The translations under genes were made by a program, and so were the position numbers. The notes under the pieces were generated by a model, which had not been told where the DNA came from, did no database searches, and saw nothing but the letters and a program-made list of their open reading frames with translations. 64,000 bases of DNA from Haliea sp963974125 (lineage in GTDB: Bacteria > Pseudomonadota > Gammaproteobacteria > Pseudomonadales > Halieaceae). This document shows, piece after piece, positions 24,750 to 33,784 of the stretch. The stretch lies in NCBI GenBank assembly GCA_963974125.1, contig CAXBCH010000021.1:18271-82270 (forward strand), in the 5' to 3' direction. Numbering within the stretch: position 1 is the stretch's first letter; each line of letters begins with the position of its first letter.

Positions 24750-26270
24750 TCAGGCCCGGTAGAGGTCCTCACCCCGCGCCCAGGTGGCGTGAAAGCCGTA
24801 AGGCACCCGATGCGGCATGCGCACCCGCGCCACCGGGCCGCGTTCGATATCCGTGGCATCGAACACCAGACAGTGGGACTGCCAGTTGTTGCTGTCCGTG
24901 GCCAGGGTGATGACATAGCCGTCATCTTCACCGGAGTCGGCGCTCGCACCCCGGCGCGGCGCGAACACCGCCTCGCTGCCGAACACACCGGTACCGTAGT
25001 CCCACTGCCAGCGCTTGCCGGTCTCGTTGTCGTACTTCACCAGTCCGGTAAAGCGCAGGGTGTAACCGCCCTCGTGGTGCAGGGGGATGCGCTGGTGGTA
25101 GGCATAGCGACTCTTGCGCCCGTGATAGAGCGGGTTGGTCTTGTTGAACTCGGTGTTGAGGTCATCGATCGGCCCCTCCCGCACTTCGCCGGTACGCAGG
25201 TTGAAGCGCCAGCGATAGTTGTTCGCCTCCAGCCGCATATAGGCCAGCATGGAGGCCAGTTCGCCCTCGCCGGGCTGGGCGTCTGGCATCGGGTTGGTGG
25301 AGCGGCAGCCGTCCATGATCACCCACTCACCCTCTTCCCAGCAGTTGCTGGTATGGAGGATGTAGCAGGGCTCGCACTCGAACCAGCGCACATCGCTGCC
25401 CGCGCCGCGGCGCGGAATCAGGCCGAAGCGGGTGGGAATGTCGGTGTGGAATGTCAGCACCCGGTAGCCGTGCTGGCGCAGCACATTCATGTCATGGAAG
25501 AACGGCAGGTCATGCAGAATCGCGTAATGGGTGGTGAAGCCGATATCGTGGGGCAGACGCGGTCCCGGCAGGTCAATCGCCACCTCGTGCAGGAGCTTGC
25601 CGCTGGGGTCAGCGACCCCGTAGGTCATGTAGGGCGGCTGGTCGCCATAGTCAAAGAACAGCAGCTCACCCGTGGCCAGGTCGACCTTGGAGTGGGCCGA
25701 CATGCGCCGCTGCTGGCGCCCCTGCAGATCGTAATAGCCCTTGGTGGAGAGATCGTGGGCATCCAGCCGGTAGGGGTGGCCGGCGTTGTACCACAGGCTC
25801 ATCAGGTCGCCGTTGTAGATGAAGATATCCGTATTGGAGGTGTCCTTGATCCCAAAGGGCGACAGGCTGTAGTCGAAGGGCCCCATCACCCCGGGCGAGA
25901 TCGAACGGCCGTTGGCCCGCTCCCCCTGCAGCGCAAGCGTGTCCACATAGCGATTGCGGTAGGCGGCCTGGCCGTTGCGGAAGTACACCCCGTGCACCAT
26001 GCCGTCGCCGTCGAAGGGGTGATAGCGATTCTTGGGCTTGAACACCGGGTTGGGACCGTTGCGAAAGTAAGCGCCCTCAAGATCCGCCGGCAGCTCGCCC
26101 TCCACCGCCAGGCCCGAAACATCCAGCTCGTCCGAGGTGGGGGCGTAGACCCCGTGCAGATAGGGGTTGTCCAGGGTGTAGATCCACGGCTGGGTATCGG
26201 AAAACTCGGTGACACCGCCGATGCACTGATCGACCGAGGGGTACTCACTGACTTTGCTGAGGCTCTGCAT
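24750..26270 (-). CDS. Carotenoid-cleavage/lignostilbene oxygenase family enzyme
   Basis: A 506-residue member of the RPE65/carotenoid cleavage oxygenase family, non-haem iron enzymes that split conjugated double bonds of carotenoids, apocarotenoids or stilbenes. Family landmarks are GAYFRNGPNPVF, YHPFDGDGMVHGV, candidate iron-ligand histidines in SAHSKVDLATGE and THYAILHDLPFFHDMN, and the C-terminal VPYGFHATWARGEDLY. No signal peptide is evident. The start at 26270 (MQSLSKVS) has a GGGAGAG ribosome site; two upstream in-frame ATGs are less well placed. A plausible sigma-70 promoter is at 26333-26360. The substrate cannot be deduced; the neighbouring TonB receptor suggests an imported hydrophobic compound. 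Confidence 0.9.
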   Translation of the reverse strand: MQSLSKVSEYPSVDQCIGGVTEFSDTQPWIYTLDNPYLHGVYAPTSDELDVSGLAVEGELPADLEGAYFRNGPNPVFKPKNRYHPFDGDGMVHGVYFRNGQAAYRNRYVDTLALQGERANGRSISPGVMGPFDYSLSPFGIKDTSNTDIFIYNGDLMSLWYNAGHPYRLDAHDLSTKGYYDLQGRQQRRMSAHSKVDLATGELLFFDYGDQPPYMTYGVADPSGKLLHEVAIDLPGPRLPHDIGFTTHYAILHDLPFFHDMNVLRQHGYRVLTFHTDIPTRFGLIPRRGAGSDVRWFECEPCYILHTSNCWEEGEWVIMDGCRSTNPMPDAQPGEGELASMLAYMRLEANNYRWRFNLRTGEVREGPIDDLNTEFNKTNPLYHGRKSRYAYHQRIPLHHEGGYTLRFTGLVKYDNETGKRWQWDYGTGVFGSEAVFAPRRGASADSGEDDGYVITLATDSNNWQSHCLVFDATDIERGPVARVRMPHRVPYGFHATWARGEDLYRA

Positions 26271-26332
26271 GACGCTCTCCCGGGGCATCTGGCCCGCCGA
26301 TTCAACCACCTGCGGGCATGGGTTTGATTCCG

Positions 26333-26360
26333 ATTATAGGCACCAAGTATTTTTATGCAA
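26333..26360 (-). promoter_or_regulatory. Sigma-70 promoter of the carotenoid oxygenase gene
   Basis: On the minus strand TTGCAT, a 16-base spacer and a perfect TATAAT lie about 65 bases before the oxygenase start. The -35 element is weak (three of six), the -10 is consensus. Confidence 0.6.
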
Positions 26361-26417
26361 GTTAAATGCGCCGTCCCAAAAAGACCGCGTGCTTCCGGCT
26401 TGCGGGCCGCGCGCCCC

Positions 26418-26445
26418 TTGGCTAGACTTCAAGTCTATTTATAAA
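26418..26445 (+). promoter_or_regulatory. Promoter of the SDR gene with a 15-bp operator in its spacer
   Basis: TTGGCT (26418-26423), a 16-base spacer and TATAAA (26440-26445) form a promoter 17 bases before the SDR start codon. The perfect palindrome TAGACTTCAAGTCTA (26423-26437, 7-base arms around a central C) fills the spacer, a classic place for a repressor to exclude RNA polymerase. No candidate repressor gene is adjacent. Confidence 0.65.
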
Positions 26446-26461
26446 AGTAACAGGCGGCAGA

Positions 26462-27373
26462 GTGGCAGGCAAGGGCAAGGAACAGACAGAGACGGGAATC
26501 CACGGCGATCTGGCGGGCAAGGTTGCCATTGTCACCGGCGCCGGCAAGGGACTGGGGCGGGCCTATGCCCTGGAACTGGCCGCACGGGGCGCCAGGGTCG
26601 TGGTCAACAATCGATGTCATCCGGGAGATGCCGTGCGCAGCGCCGACGCGGTGGTGGCGGAAATCAGGGCCGCTGGCGGCGACGCCGTGGCCGAGTTCAG
26701 CGCCGCGGAGGACCCGCGCTGCGGCGAGCGACTGCTGGCGCTGGCCCTGGCACAGTATGGCCGCCTGGATATCGTGATCGCCAATGCCGGGGTCTCGGAA
26801 GCGGCTTCTTTCCACAGGCAATCGCTCGAGGAATTCCGTCGCATTATCGAAATCAACCTGATGGGGACTGCCCACCTGCTGCACCCCACGTTTGCCCACC
26901 TTTACCGTGAGCGCAGCGGCGCCATGGTGGTCAGCAGTTCCGCGGCGGGGCTGTATGGCGAGCACGGCCTGCCAGCCTACTCCGCCTCCAAGGCCGCCGT
27001 GATCGGACTCTGCCACGCCCTGGCCCTGGAGGGCGCGGCCCACAACGTGCGGGTAAATACCATCGCGCCCTTCGCCAATACCGCGATGACCCGGGACAGC
27101 CTGCCACCTGCCCTGGGCGCGCGCCTGAGCCCGGAGGCTGTGGCATCGGTGGTGGCCTGGCTGGTCGGTGACAGCTGCCCCCTGAACGGCGAAACCCTGG
27201 TGGCCGGCGGGGGCAATATTGCCCGGGCACGCACCTTGCTGACTGACCCGGTTGCCGCCGGCAGGACACCCGCGGACATGACCGCAGCCTGGTCCGGCCT
27301 GGAGCCCCCGGACCGGGATTTCCCTTCCGCGGTCACCATGTTCATGCACTTTAGCGGAAGCCTGCCCTCATGA
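26462..27373 (+). CDS. Short-chain dehydrogenase/reductase
   Basis: A 303-residue SDR that starts with GTG. It has the NAD(P)-binding motif VTGAGKGLGRAYALEL, the structural IANAGVSEA, and the catalytic Ser/Tyr/Lys in VVSSSAAGLYGEHGLPAYSA followed by SKAA. The GKGLGRAYALELA and VVVNN features resemble the dehydrogenase part of peroxisomal multifunctional enzyme type 2 (3-hydroxyacyl-CoA or 17-beta-hydroxysteroid dehydrogenases). A C-terminal extension of about 60 residues follows the core. It overlaps the DUF1295 gene by four bases, so the two are co-translated. Confidence 0.88.
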   Translation: MAGKGKEQTETGIHGDLAGKVAIVTGAGKGLGRAYALELAARGARVVVNNRCHPGDAVRSADAVVAEIRAAGGDAVAEFSAAEDPRCGERLLALALAQYGRLDIVIANAGVSEAASFHRQSLEEFRRIIEINLMGTAHLLHPTFAHLYRERSGAMVVSSSAAGLYGEHGLPAYSASKAAVIGLCHALALEGAAHNVRVNTIAPFANTAMTRDSLPPALGARLSPEAVASVVAWLVGDSCPLNGETLVAGGGNIARARTLLTDPVAAGRTPADMTAAWSGLEPPDRDFPSAVTMFMHFSGSLPS

Positions 27374-28161
27374 TCGACCTTGCGCTGCTCCTCGCGATCA
27401 ACCTTGGCGTGGCACTGGCCGCGGCCATTTCACTGTGGCTGGCCAGCATCCCGCTGAAGGATGTCAGCATCATCGACATGTTCTTCGCCCTGATCATTGT
27501 CGCCATTACCGCTGCCAGCCTGCTGCTGGCGCCGGCGGTCGGGCCCCTGCAATGGCTGCTGCTGGCCCTGGTATTGCTGTGGGCGCTGCGCATTACCGCC
27601 TACCTGATAGCGCGTAACTGGGGTCACGGCGAAGACCCGCGCTATACCAAACTGCGCAGCTGGGTGAACGACGAACGCGCCTTTATCTGGCTCAGCCTGC
27701 GCCGGGTGTTCCTGCTGCAGGCGGTGGTGCTGTGGCTGGCCTCGCTGCCGGTGCAGGTGGGCATGCAGCTGGGTACGGGTGCCCCGGGCTGGCTGGCCAT
27801 CGCCGGCACCGCCCTGTGGCTGCTGGGCCTGGTCACGGAAACCGTCGCCGACCGGCAACTGCAGCACTTCCGGGCGGACCCCGCCAACCGGGGCACCGTG
27901 CTGTGCACCGGACTGTGGCGCTACTCCCGCCATCCCAACTATTTCGGCGAACTGTGCGTCTGGTGGGGGATCTGGCTGGTGGCCTGCGAGGTGCCCTTCG
28001 GTTTCCTCACCATTATCGGCCCGCTGGCCTACAGCTACCTGATCGTCAACGTCACCGGCCAGCGCACCCTGGACAAGAAACTGGCGCGGGAGAAACCGGG
28101 CTACGCCGAGTACATGGCCCGCACCAGCGGCTTGATCCCGCTGCCGCCGCGGCGCCAATGA
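27370..28161 (+). CDS. DUF1295 (steroid 5-alpha-reductase-like) membrane protein
   Basis: A 263-residue membrane protein with about six hydrophobic helices and the family C-terminal motifs LWRYSRHPNYFGELCVWWG and YAEYMARTSGLIP. DUF1295 belongs to the steroid 5-alpha-reductase/ICMT-like superfamily, which reduces double bonds or methylates lipids using NADPH or SAM. It is translationally coupled to an SDR, which fits a two-step redox modification of a lipid or sterol-like compound. The reaction is unproven. It ends six bases before the convergent universal stress gene. Confidence 0.85.
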   Translation: MIDLALLLAINLGVALAAAISLWLASIPLKDVSIIDMFFALIIVAITAASLLLAPAVGPLQWLLLALVLLWALRITAYLIARNWGHGEDPRYTKLRSWVNDERAFIWLSLRRVFLLQAVVLWLASLPVQVGMQLGTGAPGWLAIAGTALWLLGLVTETVADRQLQHFRADPANRGTVLCTGLWRYSRHPNYFGELCVWWGIWLVACEVPFGFLTIIGPLAYSYLIVNVTGQRTLDKKLAREKPGYAEYMARTSGLIPLPPRRQ

Positions 28162-28167
28162 ACGCCG

Positions 28168-29139
28168 CTAAACCTGCAGGGTGACTGGGGTTTCAAATCC
28201 CGGTGGCTTTATCGCCAGAACCGAGCAATCCAGCTGCTCCAGAATGGTCTCCGCCGTGTTGCCGATCAGCAGTCCGGGCACCCCGGTACGGGCCACGGTT
28301 CCCATTACCACCAGGTCAGCACCCAGACTGCGAGCGGTTTCCGGAATAACCGCGCTGGCATTACCTTTCACCATGTGGAACGTCGGTGCGATCAGTTCGT
28401 AAGCCTCCGCACCCAACGATTGTCTCAACTGGTCTCGCAGCCGATCCAGGCCAGCTTGATGCAGCGTCCGCTCTCGCTCAACCAGTAAAGCAGTATCGGC
28501 CACCGGGTTGTTGCTCCAGGTCAGCACGGCCAGCTCTCCAGGGGCATCCCATGCATGCACCAGATGCAGCTCCGCCATCGTCTCTACACTGAGAGACCCT
28601 GCCAGCCCCAGAACTTCGGCGTTCAGGGCGGCGCTCGCTGAATCGACGCCGTCCACCTCAAGATCGAGAGCAGCCATGATCCGTTTCGGGTATCCGTGGT
28701 TCTCCGCAGGACGCAGCAACCACACGGGACAGGGGCATTTCCGCAAAAGGTGCATATCATCGCTGCCAAAAAGGCGTTGCACCGGGCCCGAAGACCCGGC
28801 AAGTTTGATCACCACGTCAAAGTGATCGCGCAGGACTGCCCGGATGACCTCCAGGAACAATTTGCCCTCAAGCACAGCGTGGCGAATGCAGCTGCTCTCA
28901 CTCCACGGTTGCAGAAATTCCTCCAGTTGTTTTTGCCGCCGCGAAACATAGGCCGCACGCAGTTCGTCAATGCTCCTCGGTGCTTCCGCAGCCAGTCGCC
29001 CCCATTCCTGGGCGGGCGCCACCCAGACGACCGTGAGCTGCGCCTGATTGGCTTCTGCCAAGGCGACCGCCTGCTCGACCACCTGCCGAAAAGCCTCCTC
29101 CGGATTCACCACACAAAGTATGTTTTCAAAACGCCGCAC
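28168..29139 (-). CDS. Tandem universal stress protein (UspE-like)
   Basis: A 323-residue protein made of two Usp domains. The second has the ATP-binding signature VVMGTVARTGVPGLLIGNTA (G-x2-x-G-x9-G-(S/T) type), while the first is degenerate (IKLAGSSGPVQRLFGSDD). It has no signal peptide. It lies 37 bases downstream of the CPA2 antiporter gene on the same strand. Usp domains attached to or beside cation:proton antiporters are common and probably act in their regulation, but the ligand here is not known. Confidence 0.88.
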   Translation of the reverse strand: MRRFENILCVVNPEEAFRQVVEQAVALAEANQAQLTVVWVAPAQEWGRLAAEAPRSIDELRAAYVSRRQKQLEEFLQPWSESSCIRHAVLEGKLFLEVIRAVLRDHFDVVIKLAGSSGPVQRLFGSDDMHLLRKCPCPVWLLRPAENHGYPKRIMAALDLEVDGVDSASAALNAEVLGLAGSLSVETMAELHLVHAWDAPGELAVLTWSNNPVADTALLVERERTLHQAGLDRLRDQLRQSLGAEAYELIAPTFHMVKGNASAVIPETARSLGADLVVMGTVARTGVPGLLIGNTAETILEQLDCSVLAIKPPGFETPVTLQV

Positions 29140-29176
29140 GCGTATTTCCCTCGAATTGATCTACGGCGACAAGAAG

Positions 29177-30880
29177 CTAAGCTTGCCTCTCTTCTTCAAG
29201 CACTGGCCGGTAACCCCAGTCGCGCACTGTCTGCAGAGTGACGTCAATGTCGGCCTGGGCGACACCGAGTGTCTGCAATGTCCTTTCACCAAGCAGCAAG
29301 CTTGCCTCAATGGCTTCAGGCAATGCAAGGACAGCCCCCGCAGCAACCAGGTGCGAGCTCGAATCGAGGTCACGGGCGCGGGCAATCACAGGCACATGGG
29401 GGCAGTGATCGCGCAAATGGCGCACGGTTTTCAGCGCTGCCTCGGGCTCGTCAACGGTAACTACCACAAGGGACGCACGCTCCACCTTGAGCGCCATCAG
29501 TAGCCCGGAGTCGCTGACATCACCGAACACCACGTTGTGACCCTCGCTACGCCCTTTCAGCACTCGTCCCGGATCCCTGTCCAGGGCCAGGAAAAAGATC
29601 CCCTGCTCCTTCAGCAACACCGCAAGTATGTGACCCACTCGCCCATAGCCGCCGATAACAACCTGCGGAGCCTCCTCCTGCAGCAGATCACCGGACATCG
29701 GGGGAGCTTCGCCCTGCTGCCTGCCAGTCAGCAGGGCGGCAAGCGATTCGTTGAAGCGAATCAACAGCGCCCCTCCGACCATTGCAATGAGTACCGAGGC
29801 CAGGGCAATCTGCCCCAGTTGCAGGTCGATCACCCTGGCATCCAGGGCTATGGCCAGCAGTGCAAATCCGAATTCGCCCCCGACTGCCAACAAAAGCCCG
29901 GTACGCCACGCAATCGCGGTACTCAACCCACTCCGACGCACCAACACGGCAACGATCAGCGTCTTGCTTACAAGAATCACCAGCGCACCCGTCACCGCCC
30001 ACACCCAGATGTTGGCCAGGTAGCCGACATCGAAGAGCATGCCAATACCAATAAAAAACAGGCCCAGAAGAACATCCCTGAAAGGCCGGATACTGGACTC
30101 GACCTGGTGCCTGAACTCGGTTTCCCCCAGCATCATGCCCGCCAGAAAACCGCCGAATGCCAGGGACAGCCCCATGCTGTTGGTAGCCCACGCCGCCACC
30201 AGCGCAACTAACAGGACCGCGAGGGTAAACACCTCGGCAGAGCGGCGCTTCGCCACCAGATGAAACAGCGGTCGCAGCAGCCAGCGGCCGGCAAAGAACA
30301 ACAGCAGCATGACAAATGCCGCCTTGACCACAGCCCAACCCAGCGCAATGGCCAACAGCTCGGCGCCAACCGCCGCACCAAGTACTGGAATCACCACCAG
30401 AAAGGGCACGGCCGTGACATCCTGGAACACCGACATCGCCAACCCCAGGCGCCCATGAGGGGTGTTTTCCTCGGATTGCTCCGCCAGTTGACTGGCAATC
30501 AGCGTGGAAGAGGATTGCGCAAATACTGCTCCTATGACGAACGCGGCGGCCACGCCCAGGCCGATAACCCAGCCCAGCAGGCCCACTGCCGCCGTCGTAA
30601 TCACAACCTGTGCGGTACCCAGACCGAGCACCTGGTGCTTCAGGGTCTGCAGTTGCGGCAGGGAGTAGTTGAGGCCGATGGTAAACAGGAGAAAAACAAC
30701 ACCGAACTCAGCAAGAGCCTTGAACTCGGGAATGTGGACCGTTGGTCCCAGGGTATGGGGCCCCAGGATGATGCCCACCAGCAGATAGCCGAGGCTGGTA
30801 GGCACGTGGAGGCGCTGGAAGGCCACGACAACTGCCACCGCACAACCAAGCAAGACGAGAACCTGACCGAGTTGGTCCAT
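29177..30880 (-). CDS. CPA2-family monovalent cation:proton antiporter (KefB/YbaL-like)
   Basis: A 567-residue antiporter. The N-terminal part (about 1-385) has twelve or so membrane helices with FLLFTIGLNYSLPQL, IGAVFAQSSSTLIASQLAE and MGLSLAFGGFLAGMMLGE. A Rossmann-type RCK (TrkA-N) domain follows with VVIGGYGRVGHILAVLL (about 408-540). Kef/YbaL proteins exchange K+ or Na+ for protons and are gated by NAD(H) or glutathione adducts. The neighbouring Usp and SLC13 genes form a small ion-transport group of somewhat lower G+C than the flanks. Confidence 0.93.
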   Translation of the reverse strand: MDQLGQVLVLLGCAVAVVVAFQRLHVPTSLGYLLVGIILGPHTLGPTVHIPEFKALAEFGVVFLLFTIGLNYSLPQLQTLKHQVLGLGTAQVVITTAAVGLLGWVIGLGVAAAFVIGAVFAQSSSTLIASQLAEQSEENTPHGRLGLAMSVFQDVTAVPFLVVIPVLGAAVGAELLAIALGWAVVKAAFVMLLLFFAGRWLLRPLFHLVAKRRSAEVFTLAVLLVALVAAWATNSMGLSLAFGGFLAGMMLGETEFRHQVESSIRPFRDVLLGLFFIGIGMLFDVGYLANIWVWAVTGALVILVSKTLIVAVLVRRSGLSTAIAWRTGLLLAVGGEFGFALLAIALDARVIDLQLGQIALASVLIAMVGGALLIRFNESLAALLTGRQQGEAPPMSGDLLQEEAPQVVIGGYGRVGHILAVLLKEQGIFFLALDRDPGRVLKGRSEGHNVVFGDVSDSGLLMALKVERASLVVVTVDEPEAALKTVRHLRDHCPHVPVIARARDLDSSSHLVAAGAVLALPEAIEASLLLGERTLQTLGVAQADIDVTLQTVRDWGYRPVLEEERQA

Positions 30881-30942
30881 GTCCAGGGAACAGCCTCATT
30901 AAAATCGGTATAGTAGCAGTCGAATGCTCTGTTGTGTCAGCC

Positions 30943-32781
30943 ATGGATAGCCAACTGTTACTTGTCCTTGCCCTGCTGCTCACCTGCATGGCGCTGTTTA
31001 TCAGCAACAAGCCACGGATGGACGTGGTCGCTCTAGGCGTGATCATTGCCCTGCCACTACTGGGCGTTCTCAGTGTGGAGGAGACGCTTGCCGGCTTCAG
31101 CAATCCGAGCGTGTTGCTGATCGCGGCCATGTTTGTGGTTGGCGACGGGCTGATTCGCACGGGCATCGCCTACCGGCTCGGTGATCGGCTGGTCCACTAT
31201 GCCGGTCACAGCGAACCCCGGCTGATCGCCCTGCTGATGCTGATGGTTGCGGGCATGGGCTCGGTGATGAGCTCAACCGGTATTGTCGCCATCTTCATCC
31301 CCGTGGTGCTGGGTATCTGCGTCCGCACGCGGATGGCTCCCTCACGCCTGATGATGCCCCTGAGCTTCGCGGGCCTGATGAGCGGGATGCTGACCCTGGT
31401 CGCCACACCACCCAACCTCATCGTGCACAGCGAGCTGGTGCGCGCTGACCTGGACGGCTTCTCATTTTTCAGCTTTACGCCAATCGGCCTGGTCATCCTG
31501 CTGCTGGGTGTCGCCTACATGCTTGCTACCCGGCGCTGGCTGGGTAAAAACGCGGCCCGCGAGGATGCCGGGGAAGCTCGCCATACCCTCGCCAGCCTGG
31601 CTGATCGCTATCGCCTGCGGGAGCGCGAGCGCCGCCTGCGAGTGCTGGCACACTCACCGCTACTGCACAGGCCGCTGGACGAACTGGAGCTGCGCCGGAA
31701 GTACGGTGTCAACATTATCGCGGTGGAGCGTCGGCAAAAATTCCGCACGCTGCTGCGCGCCGCGACCGGTGGCACCATGCTCCTTCCCGAAGACATTCTG
31801 CTTGTGGACCTGCTCAGGCCAGACGAGACAGCGCCGGAAAGCTACACTGAACTGGGACTGGGGCCGATGCCGCTGGAGGCCTCGTACTACAATCGGCACT
31901 CCCACGAACTCGGCTTGGCGGAAGTGTCGCTGCCACCGGAGTCCAGCTTGCCCGGCCGGAGCATTCAGGAAATCGGTTTCCGATCCCGTCACAAATTGAA
32001 TGTGGTCGGCCTGCGCCGTCACGGGGAAGCCTTGCCCGGCGTTCTGGTTGACGAGAAACTGCAAGCCGCCGACACCTTGCTGGTCGCCGGGGAGTGGCAG
32101 CACATCAACCGTCTGCACGGCCAGAGAAGAGACTATTTGCTGCTCAGTGTCCCATTGGAAATCGATGAAATGGCACCCGCTGCCCGCAAGGCCCCCTACG
32201 CGCTTGGCATCCTCGCGCTCATGGTGATCCTGATGGTGACCAACGCAGTTCCCCATGTGATTGCCGCGTTCATCAGTTGCCTGCTGATGGGCGCTTTTGG
32301 CTGTATCACCCTGAATTCAGCCTACCGCGCCATCCACTGGCCCACGCTGCTGCTGATTGTGGGCATGCTGCCCTTTGCCCTGGCGCTGCAGCAAACCGGT
32401 GGCATTGAGCTGGCCGCCCACGCCTTGCTGGACACCTTCGGAGAGGCCAACCCGAGGATTCTGCTGGCAACCCTGTTTCTGTTGACGGCGATCACCGGGC
32501 TGTTTATCTCCAACACGGCTACCGCCATCCTTATGGCCCCTGTCGCCATTGCCACGGCACTGGCGCTGGAAGTATCACCCTATCCGTTTGCCATGATTGT
32601 GGCGCTGGCAGCGTCGTCAGCCTTCATGACCCCGGTTTCCTCGCCTGTGAACACCCTGGTCATGGAACCGGGGCGCTACCGGTTCAGCGACTTCCTGCGC
32701 ATTGGCGTCCCCTTCACCCTGCTGGTGATGGCTGTCAGCGTGCTCCTGGTGCCACTGTTCTTTCCGCTGACACCGCTGTGA
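30943..32781 (+). CDS. SLC13/DASS-type permease with two RCK-C domains
   Basis: A 612-residue membrane protein. Helices at both ends (about 1-190 and 410-610) bracket a cytoplasmic insert with two TrkA-C (RCK-C) domains (about 205-285 and 300-385; SSLPGRSIQEIGFRSRHKLN lies in the second). Motifs include GMGSVMSSTGIVAIFIPV and, in the second half, AASSAFMTPVSSPVNTLVM, diagnostic of the DASS/NhaD-ArsB superfamily of sodium-coupled sulfate or dicarboxylate carriers. ATG at 30943 is chosen; GTG at 30934 is also possible. It is divergent from the antiporter gene with only 62 bases between them. The substrate is unknown. Confidence 0.9.
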   Translation: MDSQLLLVLALLLTCMALFISNKPRMDVVALGVIIALPLLGVLSVEETLAGFSNPSVLLIAAMFVVGDGLIRTGIAYRLGDRLVHYAGHSEPRLIALLMLMVAGMGSVMSSTGIVAIFIPVVLGICVRTRMAPSRLMMPLSFAGLMSGMLTLVATPPNLIVHSELVRADLDGFSFFSFTPIGLVILLLGVAYMLATRRWLGKNAAREDAGEARHTLASLADRYRLRERERRLRVLAHSPLLHRPLDELELRRKYGVNIIAVERRQKFRTLLRAATGGTMLLPEDILLVDLLRPDETAPESYTELGLGPMPLEASYYNRHSHELGLAEVSLPPESSLPGRSIQEIGFRSRHKLNVVGLRRHGEALPGVLVDEKLQAADTLLVAGEWQHINRLHGQRRDYLLLSVPLEIDEMAPAARKAPYALGILALMVILMVTNAVPHVIAAFISCLLMGAFGCITLNSAYRAIHWPTLLLIVGMLPFALALQQTGGIELAAHALLDTFGEANPRILLATLFLLTAITGLFISNTATAILMAPVAIATALALEVSPYPFAMIVALAASSAFMTPVSSPVNTLVMEPGRYRFSDFLRIGVPFTLLVMAVSVLLVPLFFPLTPL

Positions 32782-32866
32782 CCTCCGTATATCGCGAGGC
32801 TTGCCTGTTCCGGCGTGGTCCTTTACCATCATGGTCTTTTAATACAAGTGACTCTGGACCCCCACC

Positions 32867-33781
32867 ATGCCCCGCGACCTCTCCCAGCTCCGCATCCCCG
32901 TCATCCAGGCCCCCATGTTCCTCCAGTCCGGCCCGGAAATGGTCATCGCCAGCTGCAGGGCCGGGATAGTCGGCACCTTCCCTTCGGTGAATGCGCGCAC
33001 CACTGAGGAACTGGAAAGCTGGCTGCAACGGATTACCGCGGCGACCGGCGGCGAACAGGACGGCCCCTGGGCGATGAACCTGATGATGCACCGCTCCAAT
33101 ACCCGCCGCTTCGAGGACCTGGCGCTGGCGGTGAAATATCGCGCGCCGCTGGTGATCTCGGCCCTGGGCAGCCCGAAAGAGGCCATTGACGAAGTCCACA
33201 GCTATGGCGGCAAGGTATTTGCCGACGTCATCGATACCCGCTTTGCCGCCAAGGCGGTGGAGGCCGGGGTGGATGGCCTGGTACTGGTCGCTGCCGGTGC
33301 CGGCGGCCACACCGGGCAGCAGGCAGGCTTTGCCTTTGTCGAGGAAGTGCGCCAGTTCTGGCAAGGCGACATCGTGCTCGGCGGCGGTATTTCCAGCGGC
33401 CGCGGGGTGCGCGCAGCGCAGGTGCTGGGAGCCAATTACGCCTACATGGGTACCCGCTTCATCGCCACCGAGGAGAGCATGGCAGTGCCGGAGTACAAGC
33501 AGATGGTGGTGGAGGCCAGCGGCGCCGATATCATCTGCTCCGACGCCCTCACCGGGGTCAAGGCCAACTGGCTTCGCGCCAGCCTGGTTGCAGCGGGCTA
33601 CGACCCCGCTAATATGCCTTCAGGCGCCACCATAGACATTGCGGCGTCCACCAGCGACGCGAAGCGCTGGCGGGACGTGTGGTCAGCGGGCCAGGGCGTG
33701 GGCGCCATTCACGACATCCTGCCCATTGCCGAGCTGATCGACCGCCTGGACGCGGAGTACCGAGCCGCCTGCGAGGGATAG
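32867..33781 (+). CDS. Nitronate monooxygenase family (2-nitropropane dioxygenase-like) flavoprotein
   Basis: A 304-residue FMN-binding TIM-barrel protein with IPVIQAPMFLQSGPE, the phosphate-binding GGGISSGRGVRAAQVLGA and the signature VAAGAGGHTGQQAG, whose His is the catalytic base in nitronate monooxygenases. Many such proteins are enoyl-reductase or quinone-reductase-like rather than nitronate oxidases. Here it heads an acyl-CoA operon (gap of three bases to the ligase gene), so a redox step on an unsaturated acyl-CoA or thioester is a reasonable alternative. Confidence 0.85.
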   Translation: MPRDLSQLRIPVIQAPMFLQSGPEMVIASCRAGIVGTFPSVNARTTEELESWLQRITAATGGEQDGPWAMNLMMHRSNTRRFEDLALAVKYRAPLVISALGSPKEAIDEVHSYGGKVFADVIDTRFAAKAVEAGVDGLVLVAAGAGGHTGQQAGFAFVEEVRQFWQGDIVLGGGISSGRGVRAAQVLGANYAYMGTRFIATEESMAVPEYKQMVVEASGADIICSDALTGVKANWLRASLVAAGYDPANMPSGATIDIAASTSDAKRWRDVWSAGQGVGAIHDILPIAELIDRLDAEYRAACEG

Positions 33782-33784
33782 ACC

